In this document: positions 10,085-18,346 of the stretch, one piece after another | How the letters are laid out: each line of letters starts with the position of its first letter | How positions within the stretch are numbered: position 1 is the stretch's first letter | NCBI GenBank assembly: GCA_937928555.1 | Contig: CALFWR010000002.1 | Coordinates: 164,933-228,932 of the forward strand | Direction: 5' to 3' | Source: an uncultured Pirellulaceae bacterium | Lineage (GTDB): Bacteria; Planctomycetota; Planctomycetia; Pirellulales; Pirellulaceae | Length of the DNA: 64,000 bases | Program-made: the position numbers and the translations under genes | The notes under the pieces: generated by a model | Database searches by the model: none | Told to the model about the DNA's origin: nothing | What the model saw: the letters and a program-made list of their open reading frames with translations, nothing else

Positions 10085-10165
10085 GTAGGCCGGATCAAGG
10101 GCGACTGAATCACCTCAACAGCGAAAAACAAAAGCAAGGCATCGAACGAAGTTTTCGAGTAACAC
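10085..10165 (+). repeat. Short interspersed repeat, GTAGGCCGGATCAAGGGCG family
   Basis: The stretch starts GTAGGCCGGATCAAGGGCG, continues with a TGAATCACCTCAACA block, and ends in a variant of CGAACGAAG. Related copies begin at 16712, 60558 and 60914. It fills the gap between the terminator at 10031 and the next gene. Only the first part of the longer unit seen at 60.5 kb is present. Confidence 0.7.
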
Positions 10166-10176
10166 TTGGTGCTTGA

Positions 10177-11931
10177 TCAGACGCCATTTCTTCTTCGAGA
10201 CATTCCAATGCAGGCTGTCGCTAGGCAAATCAAGACAAGGGAACCGGGTTCGGGCACAGCTGACAAATTGCGCAATGTTACTCCGTTTGCGGTGACGTCA
10301 AGTTCCAGATCAAGGCCCGTCCGGTTAACGAAGTTGTCAAACTGCCCATTGACTGTCGAGAATCCCGTGAAGATGTCAAAGCTTCGAAAATCGACTGTGC
10401 CCTGACCGTCGAAATCCAAAATAAGTGTTCCGTCAAGCTCCAGTGTTCCGCCATCGCCAATAATCTGCGAACCTTCGTTTTGCCCGCCTGTACCGTTGGC
10501 CAAAAATGAATTGGCGGATCCCGAATCATCGACGCCCAAGAGAAATAGTTCGACAGCACTGGCTGATTCCAGCGTCAAATCCCCAGAGAGAATCAAAGAA
10601 GCGGCCCCGCCTTCAATATCAAACAGATCAATGCGGCCGCCACTTTCGACGATAACGTCGCCGATAATGGTGGGCGAACCGAAGAGCCTTCCGCCGTTAC
10701 CGACTGTTAAAGCACCCGCAACCTCTGCGCTGTTGCGTATTCTTACCGCCCCGCCACCACCAAGGTCAACTGTTGAGTTTCTGAACAGGAAAGCGTCACG
10801 GCCTACAGAAACGGATGAGTTGCGTCCGACATCCAGCAACGAATCTCCACCCTGGCTGTCAAAGCCGGACAATCGCAGGTCACCTTGTGTGACAATCGAA
10901 CCTCCCGTTTCAACAATGATCCTCGAATCTGCGGACGCGTCAGCAGCGACATCCAAGCTAGTAGCGGCGTTGAGCACCCCGAAATTTGAAACCCTGATCG
11001 ACGAGTCAGCAAAAACTCTGGCCCCCAACAAGTTAGCGACCGACCCGTTTCCAGAAATCAACAGTTCGCCGGTTGAGTTCTGCGAATTCCCCAGCAGCAC
11101 GTTGTTTCCTGTCCGCAACTGCCCCCCGTTGAGTACTTGAACGCGACTTGTTCCCGTGTTCTCAAAGTGGCTAATCCAGAATTGGGTGTTGGTGTTGTGC
11201 CAAAGTGATCCTTCACCGGTTATCGTAACGTTTGATCGCTGGCCCGGTGACGCAGAGAGGCCACCAACGGTGAGCTGCTGCCCACTGGTAAGCTGAGCCC
11301 CGTTTCGAATCGTCACGTCGGCGTTGCCAAATCCTGCTCCCGAAAGGGAGTTCACGTTAACTCCATCCAAAATGACGCGGCCCCCCTCCGGTTGCTGGCT
11401 GGTTCCAGTGGTAAAGAATCGGGTCGTCAGGTGTGTGGCGTCGGGATTATCCGAAGCTACCAGCGTCAACGACGAACTTCCAACTACGCTGAGTTGGTTA
11501 TCGATGCGATAAGCTCCCCCCGAGCCATCGTCAACATTGAAGCTGTCGAAGTCCAGGATGAAATTTCCATTCCGAACTTGCGCATTTTCTGACCGCGCGA
11601 TGCCACCGGCCTGAACGGCATTGCCCCCTGACCCGCCTGAAGTGGTAAACCGAAAATCACCAAGATGGATCCGGATTTGGCTGGTTGAAATGTTGGCTCC
11701 CATCGCTTCGCTGATATCAAAGATCGCATTGTCACCGGCCTGTGGCGTCGCTAACCCTCGCCAAATCGGACCAAAATAGGAAAATGACCCTTCCGGAGTA
11801 ATCAATCCCTCGTTACCCGGACTGTTGGGCAGGCCGTTGAAGAAAATATCGCGCGAGTTTTGAGCAATGCTCTGGTTAAAGTTCACTGAAAACAAAACTA
11901 AAAGCGAAATCGCCAATGTTAATTTGTTCAT
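10177..11931 (-). CDS. PEP-CTERM surface protein, beta-helix-like
   Basis: 584 aa from the ATG at 11931, where a signal peptide begins (MNKLTLAISLLVLFSVNFNQ). The body is made of short Gly/Asn/Ser-rich repeats such as LTVGNGGRLFGSP, VTIRNGAQLTSGQQLTVGG and VIVESGGRIDLFD, which are typical of autotransporter-like beta-helix stalks. It ends in a PEP-CTERM sorting tail: VPEPGS, a hydrophobic segment, then SRRRNGV. This predicts export, processing by an exosortase-type enzyme and surface display. No exosortase gene is in the window. It is a stand-alone minus-strand gene with repeats on both sides. Confidence 0.88.
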   Translation of the reverse strand: MNKLTLAISLLVLFSVNFNQSIAQNSRDIFFNGLPNSPGNEGLITPEGSFSYFGPIWRGLATPQAGDNAIFDISEAMGANISTSQIRIHLGDFRFTTSGGSGGNAVQAGGIARSENAQVRNGNFILDFDSFNVDDGSGGAYRIDNQLSVVGSSSLTLVASDNPDATHLTTRFFTTGTSQQPEGGRVILDGVNVNSLSGAGFGNADVTIRNGAQLTSGQQLTVGGLSASPGQRSNVTITGEGSLWHNTNTQFWISHFENTGTSRVQVLNGGQLRTGNNVLLGNSQNSTGELLISGNGSVANLLGARVFADSSIRVSNFGVLNAATSLDVAADASADSRIIVETGGSIVTQGDLRLSGFDSQGGDSLLDVGRNSSVSVGRDAFLFRNSTVDLGGGGAVRIRNSAEVAGALTVGNGGRLFGSPTIIGDVIVESGGRIDLFDIEGGAASLILSGDLTLESASAVELFLLGVDDSGSANSFLANGTGGQNEGSQIIGDGGTLELDGTLILDFDGQGTVDFRSFDIFTGFSTVNGQFDNFVNRTGLDLELDVTANGVTLRNLSAVPEPGSLVLICLATACIGMSRRRNGV

Positions 11932-12173
11932 GGTTCCAATTTGCGTAGCGGTAATGAAAAGCGAAGGGTGCGCCGGGTTTGACCTCCTGCTGATCACAAA
12001 AGCGTCGATGCGATTAGCTAATCTGAGCGAATGTCGCAACTTAAATGCGGCAATCGTCTGATTCCAATGCAGATCGTTCCAAGTCCAGAACCCATCCTGT
12101 GAACTAAAACGACTTGTTTCAGATGGCCAAATTGCGCCAAACATTCCAGCAGTTTCGATTTTTTGATTTTTAA

Positions 12174-12360
12174 CCCGAATTATTCACGACGACGGGCGTT
12201 GATCCTACGTCTGGCCAACGGGAGCAAAGGAAAAGCTGAATTTCAACAAGAATTGCGAATCATCTGACAGATGAAAACCATAGCGATCGTTTCATCGCAT
12301 CAGAACCGTGGATCACTAACGGAACTGATTCTGACGCCCACGCCTCGTGAATAATCCGGG
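12174..12360 (-). repeat. 187-bp MITE-like element, interior type A, inverted
   Basis: It is the reverse-oriented copy of the 515 and 16981 elements, with ends CCCGAATTATTCACGACGAC and CCTCGTGAATAATCCGGG. It is flanked by the direct 5-bp duplication TTTAA on both sides, which supports insertion by transposition. It lies in the gene-free stretch 11932-12511 between two divergently oriented genes. Confidence 0.88.
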
Positions 12361-12511
12361 TTTAATCGTCGCCGAACGCAAAAGAAACCGCCCCTTCGTT
12401 TGAATCCACTTCATTGGCGAATATTTGGCTGCCCCAATCCAGCCCACGGGTTGCGTGCTGATGCCGCCTTGCTCATTATCGTGCTGTTTTTTCTCAATCA
12501 AAGGATTCAAG

Positions 12512-13723
12512 TTGCAGCGTGTTCCAGAAACCAACGGCGGTCTGATCTCCAACGCAGGAGCAGCCGAAGCCCGACTTAACCAATCGGCGATTGAAGAGTT
12601 GGTGGAGCTTTACCGACCTTTCGTGCTTTCAGTGATTGCCAACCGTAGCATCGATGAGGATTCGATCCACGATGTCAGTCAGGACTTCATTCGCAAAAAA
12701 ATGATGTCCGGAATCATCTTTCGCACTTGGACCAGCAATCCCACCGGTCGATTTCGCAATTACTTGCGCAGAAGTGTTCATAACTTTTGCAACGATGTGT
12801 GGAATAAAGAAAAGAGATTGCCAACTTCGGTGGCATTCGATTCTGTCAACGAGCCGAGTGAAAATCCGTTGATGGATATGGACGAAGAAGCCGTTTGGGT
12901 CCGGACAATTTTTGCCCAATCCGTTTCCGAGATGAGATCCGAATGCGAAGTCAGGAGCCAACAGGAGATTTGGCGTCTGTTCTATGACCACGTCCTTGCG
13001 CCACTGTTTCTCAATGCGGATCGCAAAGATCCGTCCGCTGCGCCGATCGATCAACGGATTCGAAACCGGCTTGTTTCAGCAGGTAGAAAGTTTCGCCGTA
13101 TCTTCAGGCAGAAACTGATGATGGCCGGCGGTTTTGAGCAGGACATGGAAGCCACCGAACTGGGCATGTTGCTTCGCCGCACCTGTGCCGATTCAGAACT
13201 GGTTTCCTTTTTGGCCGGCCGGCAATTTTTCGATGACGAAGTGAGTCGGATTTTTCTGTCCTGTTCCGCCGCACCCAGCGAGGTACACTTGGCCGCATTC
13301 AAACATGTTGAATCCGAACACCAGAAAGACTGGCTGAATCTTCTGAATCAGGCCGTCGATGTCGAATCACTGCAGCCAAAAACAAACCTCAAGGCAACTC
13401 TGGAAGCGGCCACTCCGGCAGAAACGACGATCAGCGATGTCCTCTTCGGCGATGACAATATCTCGCTGGAACTTGTCCACAAGCTGCGAAAGCAATCCCG
13501 TGACATGGCAACCAACACGTCCGAATCGACCAACGGTGCCTACTATGTTTTGTACACGCATTTGATTTGCCGGCTGTTGACGAAGTGGAACGTGCGAGCG
13601 ACACGACTTAATTCCGTACAATTGCTGCACAACGTTGAACAATGTAAAAGACTTGACTGGCTCGACGACGACAGCCAAGCTTTGCTTGAAAAAGCTGTCG
13701 AGATCCTTTCTGCGAAAGATTGA
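12512..13723 (+). CDS. Sigma2-like (ECF-type) protein linked to kinase
   Basis: 403 aa from a TTG at 12512, chosen because AAAGGA sits 6 nt upstream; an ATG at 12425 would add 29 unlikely Cys-rich residues. The N-terminal part resembles sigma70 region 2 of planctomycete ECF factors (ELYRPFVLSVIANRSIDEDS, IHDVSQDFIRKKM, GRFRNYLRRSVHNFCNDVW). The remaining 250 residues are helical and show no convincing region 4 helix-turn-helix. The stop is 2 bp before the ATG of the kinase gene, so the two are translationally linked. Planctomycete ECF factors are often paired with Ser/Thr kinases, so kinase control of this protein is plausible. Confidence 0.75.
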   Translation: MQRVPETNGGLISNAGAAEARLNQSAIEELVELYRPFVLSVIANRSIDEDSIHDVSQDFIRKKMMSGIIFRTWTSNPTGRFRNYLRRSVHNFCNDVWNKEKRLPTSVAFDSVNEPSENPLMDMDEEAVWVRTIFAQSVSEMRSECEVRSQQEIWRLFYDHVLAPLFLNADRKDPSAAPIDQRIRNRLVSAGRKFRRIFRQKLMMAGGFEQDMEATELGMLLRRTCADSELVSFLAGRQFFDDEVSRIFLSCSAAPSEVHLAAFKHVESEHQKDWLNLLNQAVDVESLQPKTNLKATLEAATPAETTISDVLFGDDNISLELVHKLRKQSRDMATNTSESTNGAYYVLYTHLICRLLTKWNVRATRLNSVQLLHNVEQCKRLDWLDDDSQALLEKAVEILSAKD

Positions 13724-13725
13724 AC

Positions 13726-16404
13726 ATGACGCCCGAACATTTGCGAGACGATAACGCTGGCGCAACGCTTGAGTCGCTAAAGTTCTTCGTAAGCCAATCG
13801 ACGTTCAACGATTTTCCCGGGCTGCTCACAAAAGAGCCTGATCTACCGATGAGTCTGGGAAAGTTCGAACTGTTGAAGCACCTCGGCAGCGGTGGAATGG
13901 GTTCCGTGTTTCTCGCCCGGCAATCCGATGTGGAACGACTGGTGGCGTTGAAAGTCGTACGCGATTACTCGGCTGATGTTGGCCCCAATGCTGCCCAGGC
14001 GATCGCGCAACTTCGCAAAGAAGCCGAATTTGCGTCCGAAATCCAACACCCCAACATTGTTACCGTCTACGAATTTTTGGTCATCGAAGGCGTTGCCTGT
14101 ATCTCGATGCAGTACGTCGATGGCTCGACTGCTCGAGACTTATCCACCCACAACCAACTTACGATTGAAAAATCAGTCCAATGCACAACTGCGATTGGTC
14201 AGGCTCTGTCAAAACTACACACCAAAGGTGTCGTTCATCGCGATGTAAAGCCGGGCAACATTCTGTGTTCACGCGACGGAGAATTCCTTTTGAGCGATTT
14301 TGGAATCGCCTTCGGGCCGAACCCACTGGTGCCCAGTGAAGCTGATTCTGTTGTTGGCACAGTGCTCTACGCGTCCCCTGAACAGCTCAACAGTTCGAAC
14401 GATGTTGATGTTCGTTCGGACGTCTATTCTTTGGGAGCAACGCTGTATCACTTGCTTACGGGTCGAGCTCCATTCCGGGCCTCTTCAATGTCGGAAGCTG
14501 TCGACAGGGTGAGTTCCGAAACGCCGATCACGGTTTCTGAACTCAACACGTCAGTCGACAAAGATCTGGAGGCGATCGTGATGTGCAGCATGGAAAAATC
14601 GCCGTTGGATCGCTACCAAACGGTAGATGCGATGCTGAATGATTTGTCTGCCTGGAGCTCCGGCAAGCCTACCCTCGCTCGCCCGATTGGTGCGTTTTCA
14701 AGGGTTCTTCGTTGGTGTAAGCGAGAACCGGTCCTCAGTGTTATGGCGGGTCTTTGCATTGCACTGCTTTCTGTTTCGACTTTTGTGTTGACCGTAAGCT
14801 ACTTCGCTCAAGCGTCAGCCACCAAACAAATCGAAGCCGCCTACGAGACGCAACAACAAAGCCTAGAAACGTCCAACGAACTCCTTTTGAACATGCTCAG
14901 CGTTTATCGGTCCAGCGTCAGTGACCTCGCAAAGAACGACGGCTATCGATTGAAAGCCGCCACAGCGTTCACCCAATGGCTCGAAGAGCTTGAGTCGCGA
15001 AACCTTGTTTCAAGCCAGAAGTTAACTGACGCCCGCGTACGATTTTCTCTGGGTGGAGTGTTCGATGAAATCGGCGATCCGGTCACAGCCAGAGAGTTGT
15101 TTTCGCAAGCCGAAACGTCGTTTGCTTCAGCGGTCGCCGAAGAACCGAAATGGAATTTCTGGCTTGGGCAAATTAAGGCCTGGCATGCCAAAAACAGCAT
15201 GGCGTCCGGCAATCCAACTGCTGCGATCGCACAGTTTGACAAAGCCATCGAACTGATCGATTCATCGGGCATCAGGGACGCCTCATTGCCTCGCGCCAAA
15301 ATCCTGTCGCTCAAATCGTTAGCCTTGCAGAAGATCGGCAAGTCAGAAGAAGCCAACGTGATTGCGGCTTCGCTGGTGGTCGAGGATTTTGACTGGGATA
15401 AAGCCTCTGCCACCGAGTTGGCAAACCTTGGGCACAACAAGCAGCGTTTCTTGAACAATCAGCTGATGCGTGGTGAGCTCGAAAATCCGCTGGCGGCTTA
15501 CGAAGCGCAAAACAAGTTTTGGGAAAAAGCGCGGTCGCTTCATCCCGATTCATACTTGATCCGATATCAGCATAACGCAGGGCTCGTTTCGATGAGTGTA
15601 TATCTCAGAGAAACGGATCCCGCACGGTCTCTTTTGGCCAGGCGAGAATGTTATCGAGGTTTCAAAGATTTACTGGAAGACAACCCGGGCCGTCGGTCGG
15701 TGGCGACGGCATTGTTTTCGGCCGCCTCAAACCTCGTTTCAGGCGAATTAGAACTACCGGGAGGCAAACTCGAAAACGCAGCAAAAGTCATCGAAGAAAC
15801 CCAACAAGTCGCTGCAAGGCTTGAACCTGTGATCGGTACAACTGTGCTGTTTCGATCCAACTACTCACAATTCCTTGGTAACGCCGCGATCTTCTTTTCG
15901 GAAAAAGACAACGCAGCAGAGGCATTGGAAATGCTGGTTCTTGCCGAATCAAATTTGAATTCCATTTTGGAAGAAAACCCGGAGAACAGTCGGGTCAGGC
16001 GTCGACTGATCCACAAGCTGACCAATCAGTCAAGGTTGCTATCGAATGATGCCGGGATTGCTGACTACGAGAAAGCGGTCGACATCGCCCTGAGGGCAGC
16101 CACAGAATCCGGGAAACTCAAAAGTAGTTACCACGACAGACAGAAGTTGGTTGTGGCCGATCTGCTGGCGGACCTAGCGGATCTGCAATTCAATGCCAAC
16201 GCGATTGATGATTTCCAAATGATCTATCATCGTGCTAACGAAGTCGTGGGCAATATTCACACCGAATTCCTTGAGCAACAATTCGACAAGCTGCTCGAAT
16301 TTAAAAAATACGATGCCATTGCGGAAGTGATCCAAAATTGGCCAAACGAGGAGCCCGCAGTCATGGAATTCTTCAAACGGTGGAACGAAAAGCTTCCTGA
16401 GTGA
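13726..16404 (+). CDS. Transmembrane Ser/Thr protein kinase
   Basis: 892 aa from the ATG at 13726 (a TTG at 13720 is the only longer alternative). The kinase domain spans about residues 46-310: Gly loop GSGGMG (54-59), ATP-lysine in VALKVV (K76), catalytic HRDVKPGN (171-178), DFG (191-193) and ASPEQ (216-220). A single transmembrane helix lies near 336-361, followed by about 530 extracytoplasmic residues of helical, TPR-like repeats. It is a predicted membrane receptor kinase whose C-terminus faces the periplasm. Directly upstream is the sigma2-like gene, its likely target or partner. The gene ends 7 bp before a repeat element. Confidence 0.93.
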   Translation: MTPEHLRDDNAGATLESLKFFVSQSTFNDFPGLLTKEPDLPMSLGKFELLKHLGSGGMGSVFLARQSDVERLVALKVVRDYSADVGPNAAQAIAQLRKEAEFASEIQHPNIVTVYEFLVIEGVACISMQYVDGSTARDLSTHNQLTIEKSVQCTTAIGQALSKLHTKGVVHRDVKPGNILCSRDGEFLLSDFGIAFGPNPLVPSEADSVVGTVLYASPEQLNSSNDVDVRSDVYSLGATLYHLLTGRAPFRASSMSEAVDRVSSETPITVSELNTSVDKDLEAIVMCSMEKSPLDRYQTVDAMLNDLSAWSSGKPTLARPIGAFSRVLRWCKREPVLSVMAGLCIALLSVSTFVLTVSYFAQASATKQIEAAYETQQQSLETSNELLLNMLSVYRSSVSDLAKNDGYRLKAATAFTQWLEELESRNLVSSQKLTDARVRFSLGGVFDEIGDPVTARELFSQAETSFASAVAEEPKWNFWLGQIKAWHAKNSMASGNPTAAIAQFDKAIELIDSSGIRDASLPRAKILSLKSLALQKIGKSEEANVIAASLVVEDFDWDKASATELANLGHNKQRFLNNQLMRGELENPLAAYEAQNKFWEKARSLHPDSYLIRYQHNAGLVSMSVYLRETDPARSLLARRECYRGFKDLLEDNPGRRSVATALFSAASNLVSGELELPGGKLENAAKVIEETQQVAARLEPVIGTTVLFRSNYSQFLGNAAIFFSEKDNAAEALEMLVLAESNLNSILEENPENSRVRRRLIHKLTNQSRLLSNDAGIADYEKAVDIALRAATESGKLKSSYHDRQKLVVADLLADLADLQFNANAIDDFQMIYHRANEVVGNIHTEFLEQQFDKLLEFKKYDAIAEVIQNWPNEEPAVMEFFKRWNEKLPE

Positions 16405-16410
16405 CGTCAA

Positions 16411-16597
16411 CCCGGATTATTCACGAGGCGTGGGCGTGATTTTCAGTTCAGCCAATGAACGTCGTCTCAGTCCGGGTAAAATCGCTTTGGTCCACATCAT
16501 CGGCGAGGTGAACCGGAATTTCCGAAGCGAACTCGGTGTCACGTTGGCTTTTGTATGGTTCAACCCGATCAACGCCCGTCGTCGTGAATAATTCGGG
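16411..16597 (+). repeat. 187-bp MITE-like element, interior type B
   Basis: It has the same ends as the type A elements but a different interior, shared with copies at 35345 and 38758. It is flanked by the direct duplication GTCAA on both sides. It begins 6 bp after the kinase stop codon. It is the first of three repeats in the gene-free stretch 16405-17217. Confidence 0.88.
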
Positions 16598-16711
16598 GTC
16601 AAAAGGCGCGTTCTTGCCGAAGATTCCGGCCAACCGAGCTGCATCGCCACAAGCTTTGCCGCATCGCAGCAGCATACCCACGCACCCAACAACTCACTTT
16701 GCGCGGCCAAA

Positions 16712-16830
16712 GTAGCCCGGGTCAAGGGCGACCGAATTGCCTCGACAGTGCCAAAGAAAAATCAGGAACGAAGTTTTCGCCTGGTCGTGCTCTCACAACG
16801 CCTGCCGCTCCGGCAACTCTGCTTGAATCT
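16712..16830 (+). repeat. Interspersed repeat, GTAGGCCGGATCAAGGGCG family, diverged
   Basis: It starts GTAGCCCGGGTCAAGGGCG, then CGAATTGCCTCGACAGTG, and later has a CTGCCGCTCCGGCAA block matching the copies at 60558 and 60914. It is more diverged than those. The rest of 16598-16980 shows no gene. Confidence 0.65.
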
Positions 16831-16980
16831 GTTCCTGTTTTTTGCCCAGGACCGCAGAAGAAACTTCTGCCGAAAGCGATTTTGGAAATCCGGACTTGTC
16901 GTCAAAAATCTTCCATGTCACTGGGATTCACGGCAAAATGAAGCGTAACCCCTACAGGCAAGTTGGCTTCAGTTCATTAA

Positions 16981-17167
16981 CCCGGATTATTCACGAGGCG
17001 TGGGCGTCAGAATCAGTTGAGACAGTGATCCGCGGCTCTGATGCGATGAAACGATCGCTGTGGTTTTCATCTACCGAATGATTTACATTTCTTGTTGAAA
17101 TTCAGTTTTTCCATCGCTGCTGTTGGCCAGACGTAGAATCAACGCCCGTCGTCGTGAATAATTCGGG
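16981..17167 (+). repeat. 187-bp MITE-like element, interior type A
   Basis: It is the same orientation as 515 and closely alike. The flanks share TTAA immediately outside each end. It lies 50 bp upstream of the gene at 17218, so its outer end could influence that gene's transcription. Confidence 0.87.
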
Positions 17168-17217
17168 TTAATGTTTTACGGAAAGTTGGCGAGCAAGGAT
17201 TTTCGGCGAAGCAAAAG

Positions 17218-17709
17218 ATGAAAAAAAGATACAGCCTCAAACAATGGCTTTGTTTTGTTTTCCTGATCGCAATCGGAGCATGGGTGTTGGGATTGGGAAC
17301 AACCCGCAAGCAATGGACAGTTCCGGAAATTTACGGCGTGGTACTCGACATGTCGGATGGCGATCCAATTTCAAACGTAAGAGTAGAACTGGAAGGCATG
17401 GAACAGTCGGTTGCCATAACCGACGACAATGGCAAATTTCATTTCGCCGCAAAAAGCGAGAGGTATTTTTTCCAGTTAACGGGGGGCGAGCTTTTCGTTA
17501 CCACACTGAAAGCGTCAAAGAGAAATTATGTTTCAACGACTCACGCCTGTGGTTTTGGTTATGGTAAATCAAACAGATCAAGCCCTCCTGAGTTTATTTT
17601 GACATTTAGGTTAAGTCAAAAGACCGAAGGTCAAGTTACTGAACGGGTTAACCGAGCGACTACTTTGCTAAAGCAGCAACAAAGATCAAGTACAAGTGCT
17701 TTTCAGTGA
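17218..17709 (+). CDS. Membrane-anchored carboxypeptidase-regulatory-like protein
   Basis: 163 aa. An N-terminal basic stretch and hydrophobic helix (WLCFVFLIAIGAWVLGLG, about residues 10-27) give a membrane anchor or uncleaved signal. A small beta-sandwich follows: GVVLDMSDGDPISNVRVELE ... VAITDDNGKFHF, the pattern of CarboxypepD_reg/CNA-B-like domains. The C-terminus is Gln/Ser-rich. Base use is visibly more AT-rich than its neighbours, and it sits alone beside a cluster of repeat elements, so recent acquisition is possible. The function is unknown. Confidence 0.65.
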   Translation: MKKRYSLKQWLCFVFLIAIGAWVLGLGTTRKQWTVPEIYGVVLDMSDGDPISNVRVELEGMEQSVAITDDNGKFHFAAKSERYFFQLTGGELFVTTLKASKRNYVSTTHACGFGYGKSNRSSPPEFILTFRLSQKTEGQVTERVNRATTLLKQQQRSSTSAFQ

Positions 17710-17820
17710 CTTGCTGAGTCCAAGCCTGCCCCGCAAAGGGTGACTGCGAAGAGGACGGAGAATTGAAAAGGAATCGCGAAAAGCAATCCCAATGAAGTCT
17801 GCGACATCCTGGCGGACGGC

Positions 17821-18276
17821 CTATTGCTTGGTCTTCTCGATGATCTTGATCTCGTGGCTTGATACGTCGTAGGCGTACCGACGGTTGGTGCGCAGCATCG
17901 GAAGCTTGAGACCGTTCTGTTTCACGATCTTGTCCATGAACTCCTTGTGGCTCTTGGGGTAGCGATCGTGGGTGGCGCGAAACAGTTCCAGAGCTCTGGT
18001 CACACCCATGCCGGCAATTTTTTCGGTGGCCGGGCCGTAAGCACCCAAAGCACCGGTGATCAGGTTCACGTCGCCTTTCTCGTTGACCATCTCGGTATGG
18101 ATGGCCGGATCAAACTCGATGATGTCCTGGGTTTTTTTGCCAAAGATTCCCGTGCCATCATCGGCCTGGGCGTTGGCGTCTTTGTCATCCTTGTTCGCTG
18201 TTTTGGGTGGCGAACAGCCATGGGTGGCAATCAGTACAATCAATGAAACGGCAAACAGAACATGCAGTCGCGACAT
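17821..18276 (-). CDS. Putative lipoprotein, planctomycete-specific
   Basis: 151 aa from the ATG at 18276, where a lipoprotein signal begins (MSRLHVLFAVSLIVLIATHGC; lipobox ATHGC). After the Cys comes a charged linker (TANKDDKDANAQADDGTG), then a compact domain containing RALELFRATHDRYPKSHKEF, which resembles the C-terminal part of type II secretion pseudopilins (the RYP...F pattern), though no prepilin peptidase site is present. It is predicted to be membrane-attached. It follows the LptC/LptA-like gene on the same strand with a 70-bp gap. Its function is unknown. Confidence 0.75.
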   Translation of the reverse strand: MSRLHVLFAVSLIVLIATHGCSPPKTANKDDKDANAQADDGTGIFGKKTQDIIEFDPAIHTEMVNEKGDVNLITGALGAYGPATEKIAGMGVTRALELFRATHDRYPKSHKEFMDKIVKQNGLKLPMLRTNRRYAYDVSSHEIKIIEKTKQ

Positions 18277-18346
18277 CGCAGGTCTCCAACTCGCTGGAAA
18301 AGCATCAGGAAAAAACAGACAGGCTAATTCAGATCCGGGCCAAAGC

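Noticed and set aside
16842..17081. Small ORFs containing HEAWASES or SRRRALI
   Set aside because: They are translations of the MITE termini and recur at each copy, so they are not genes.
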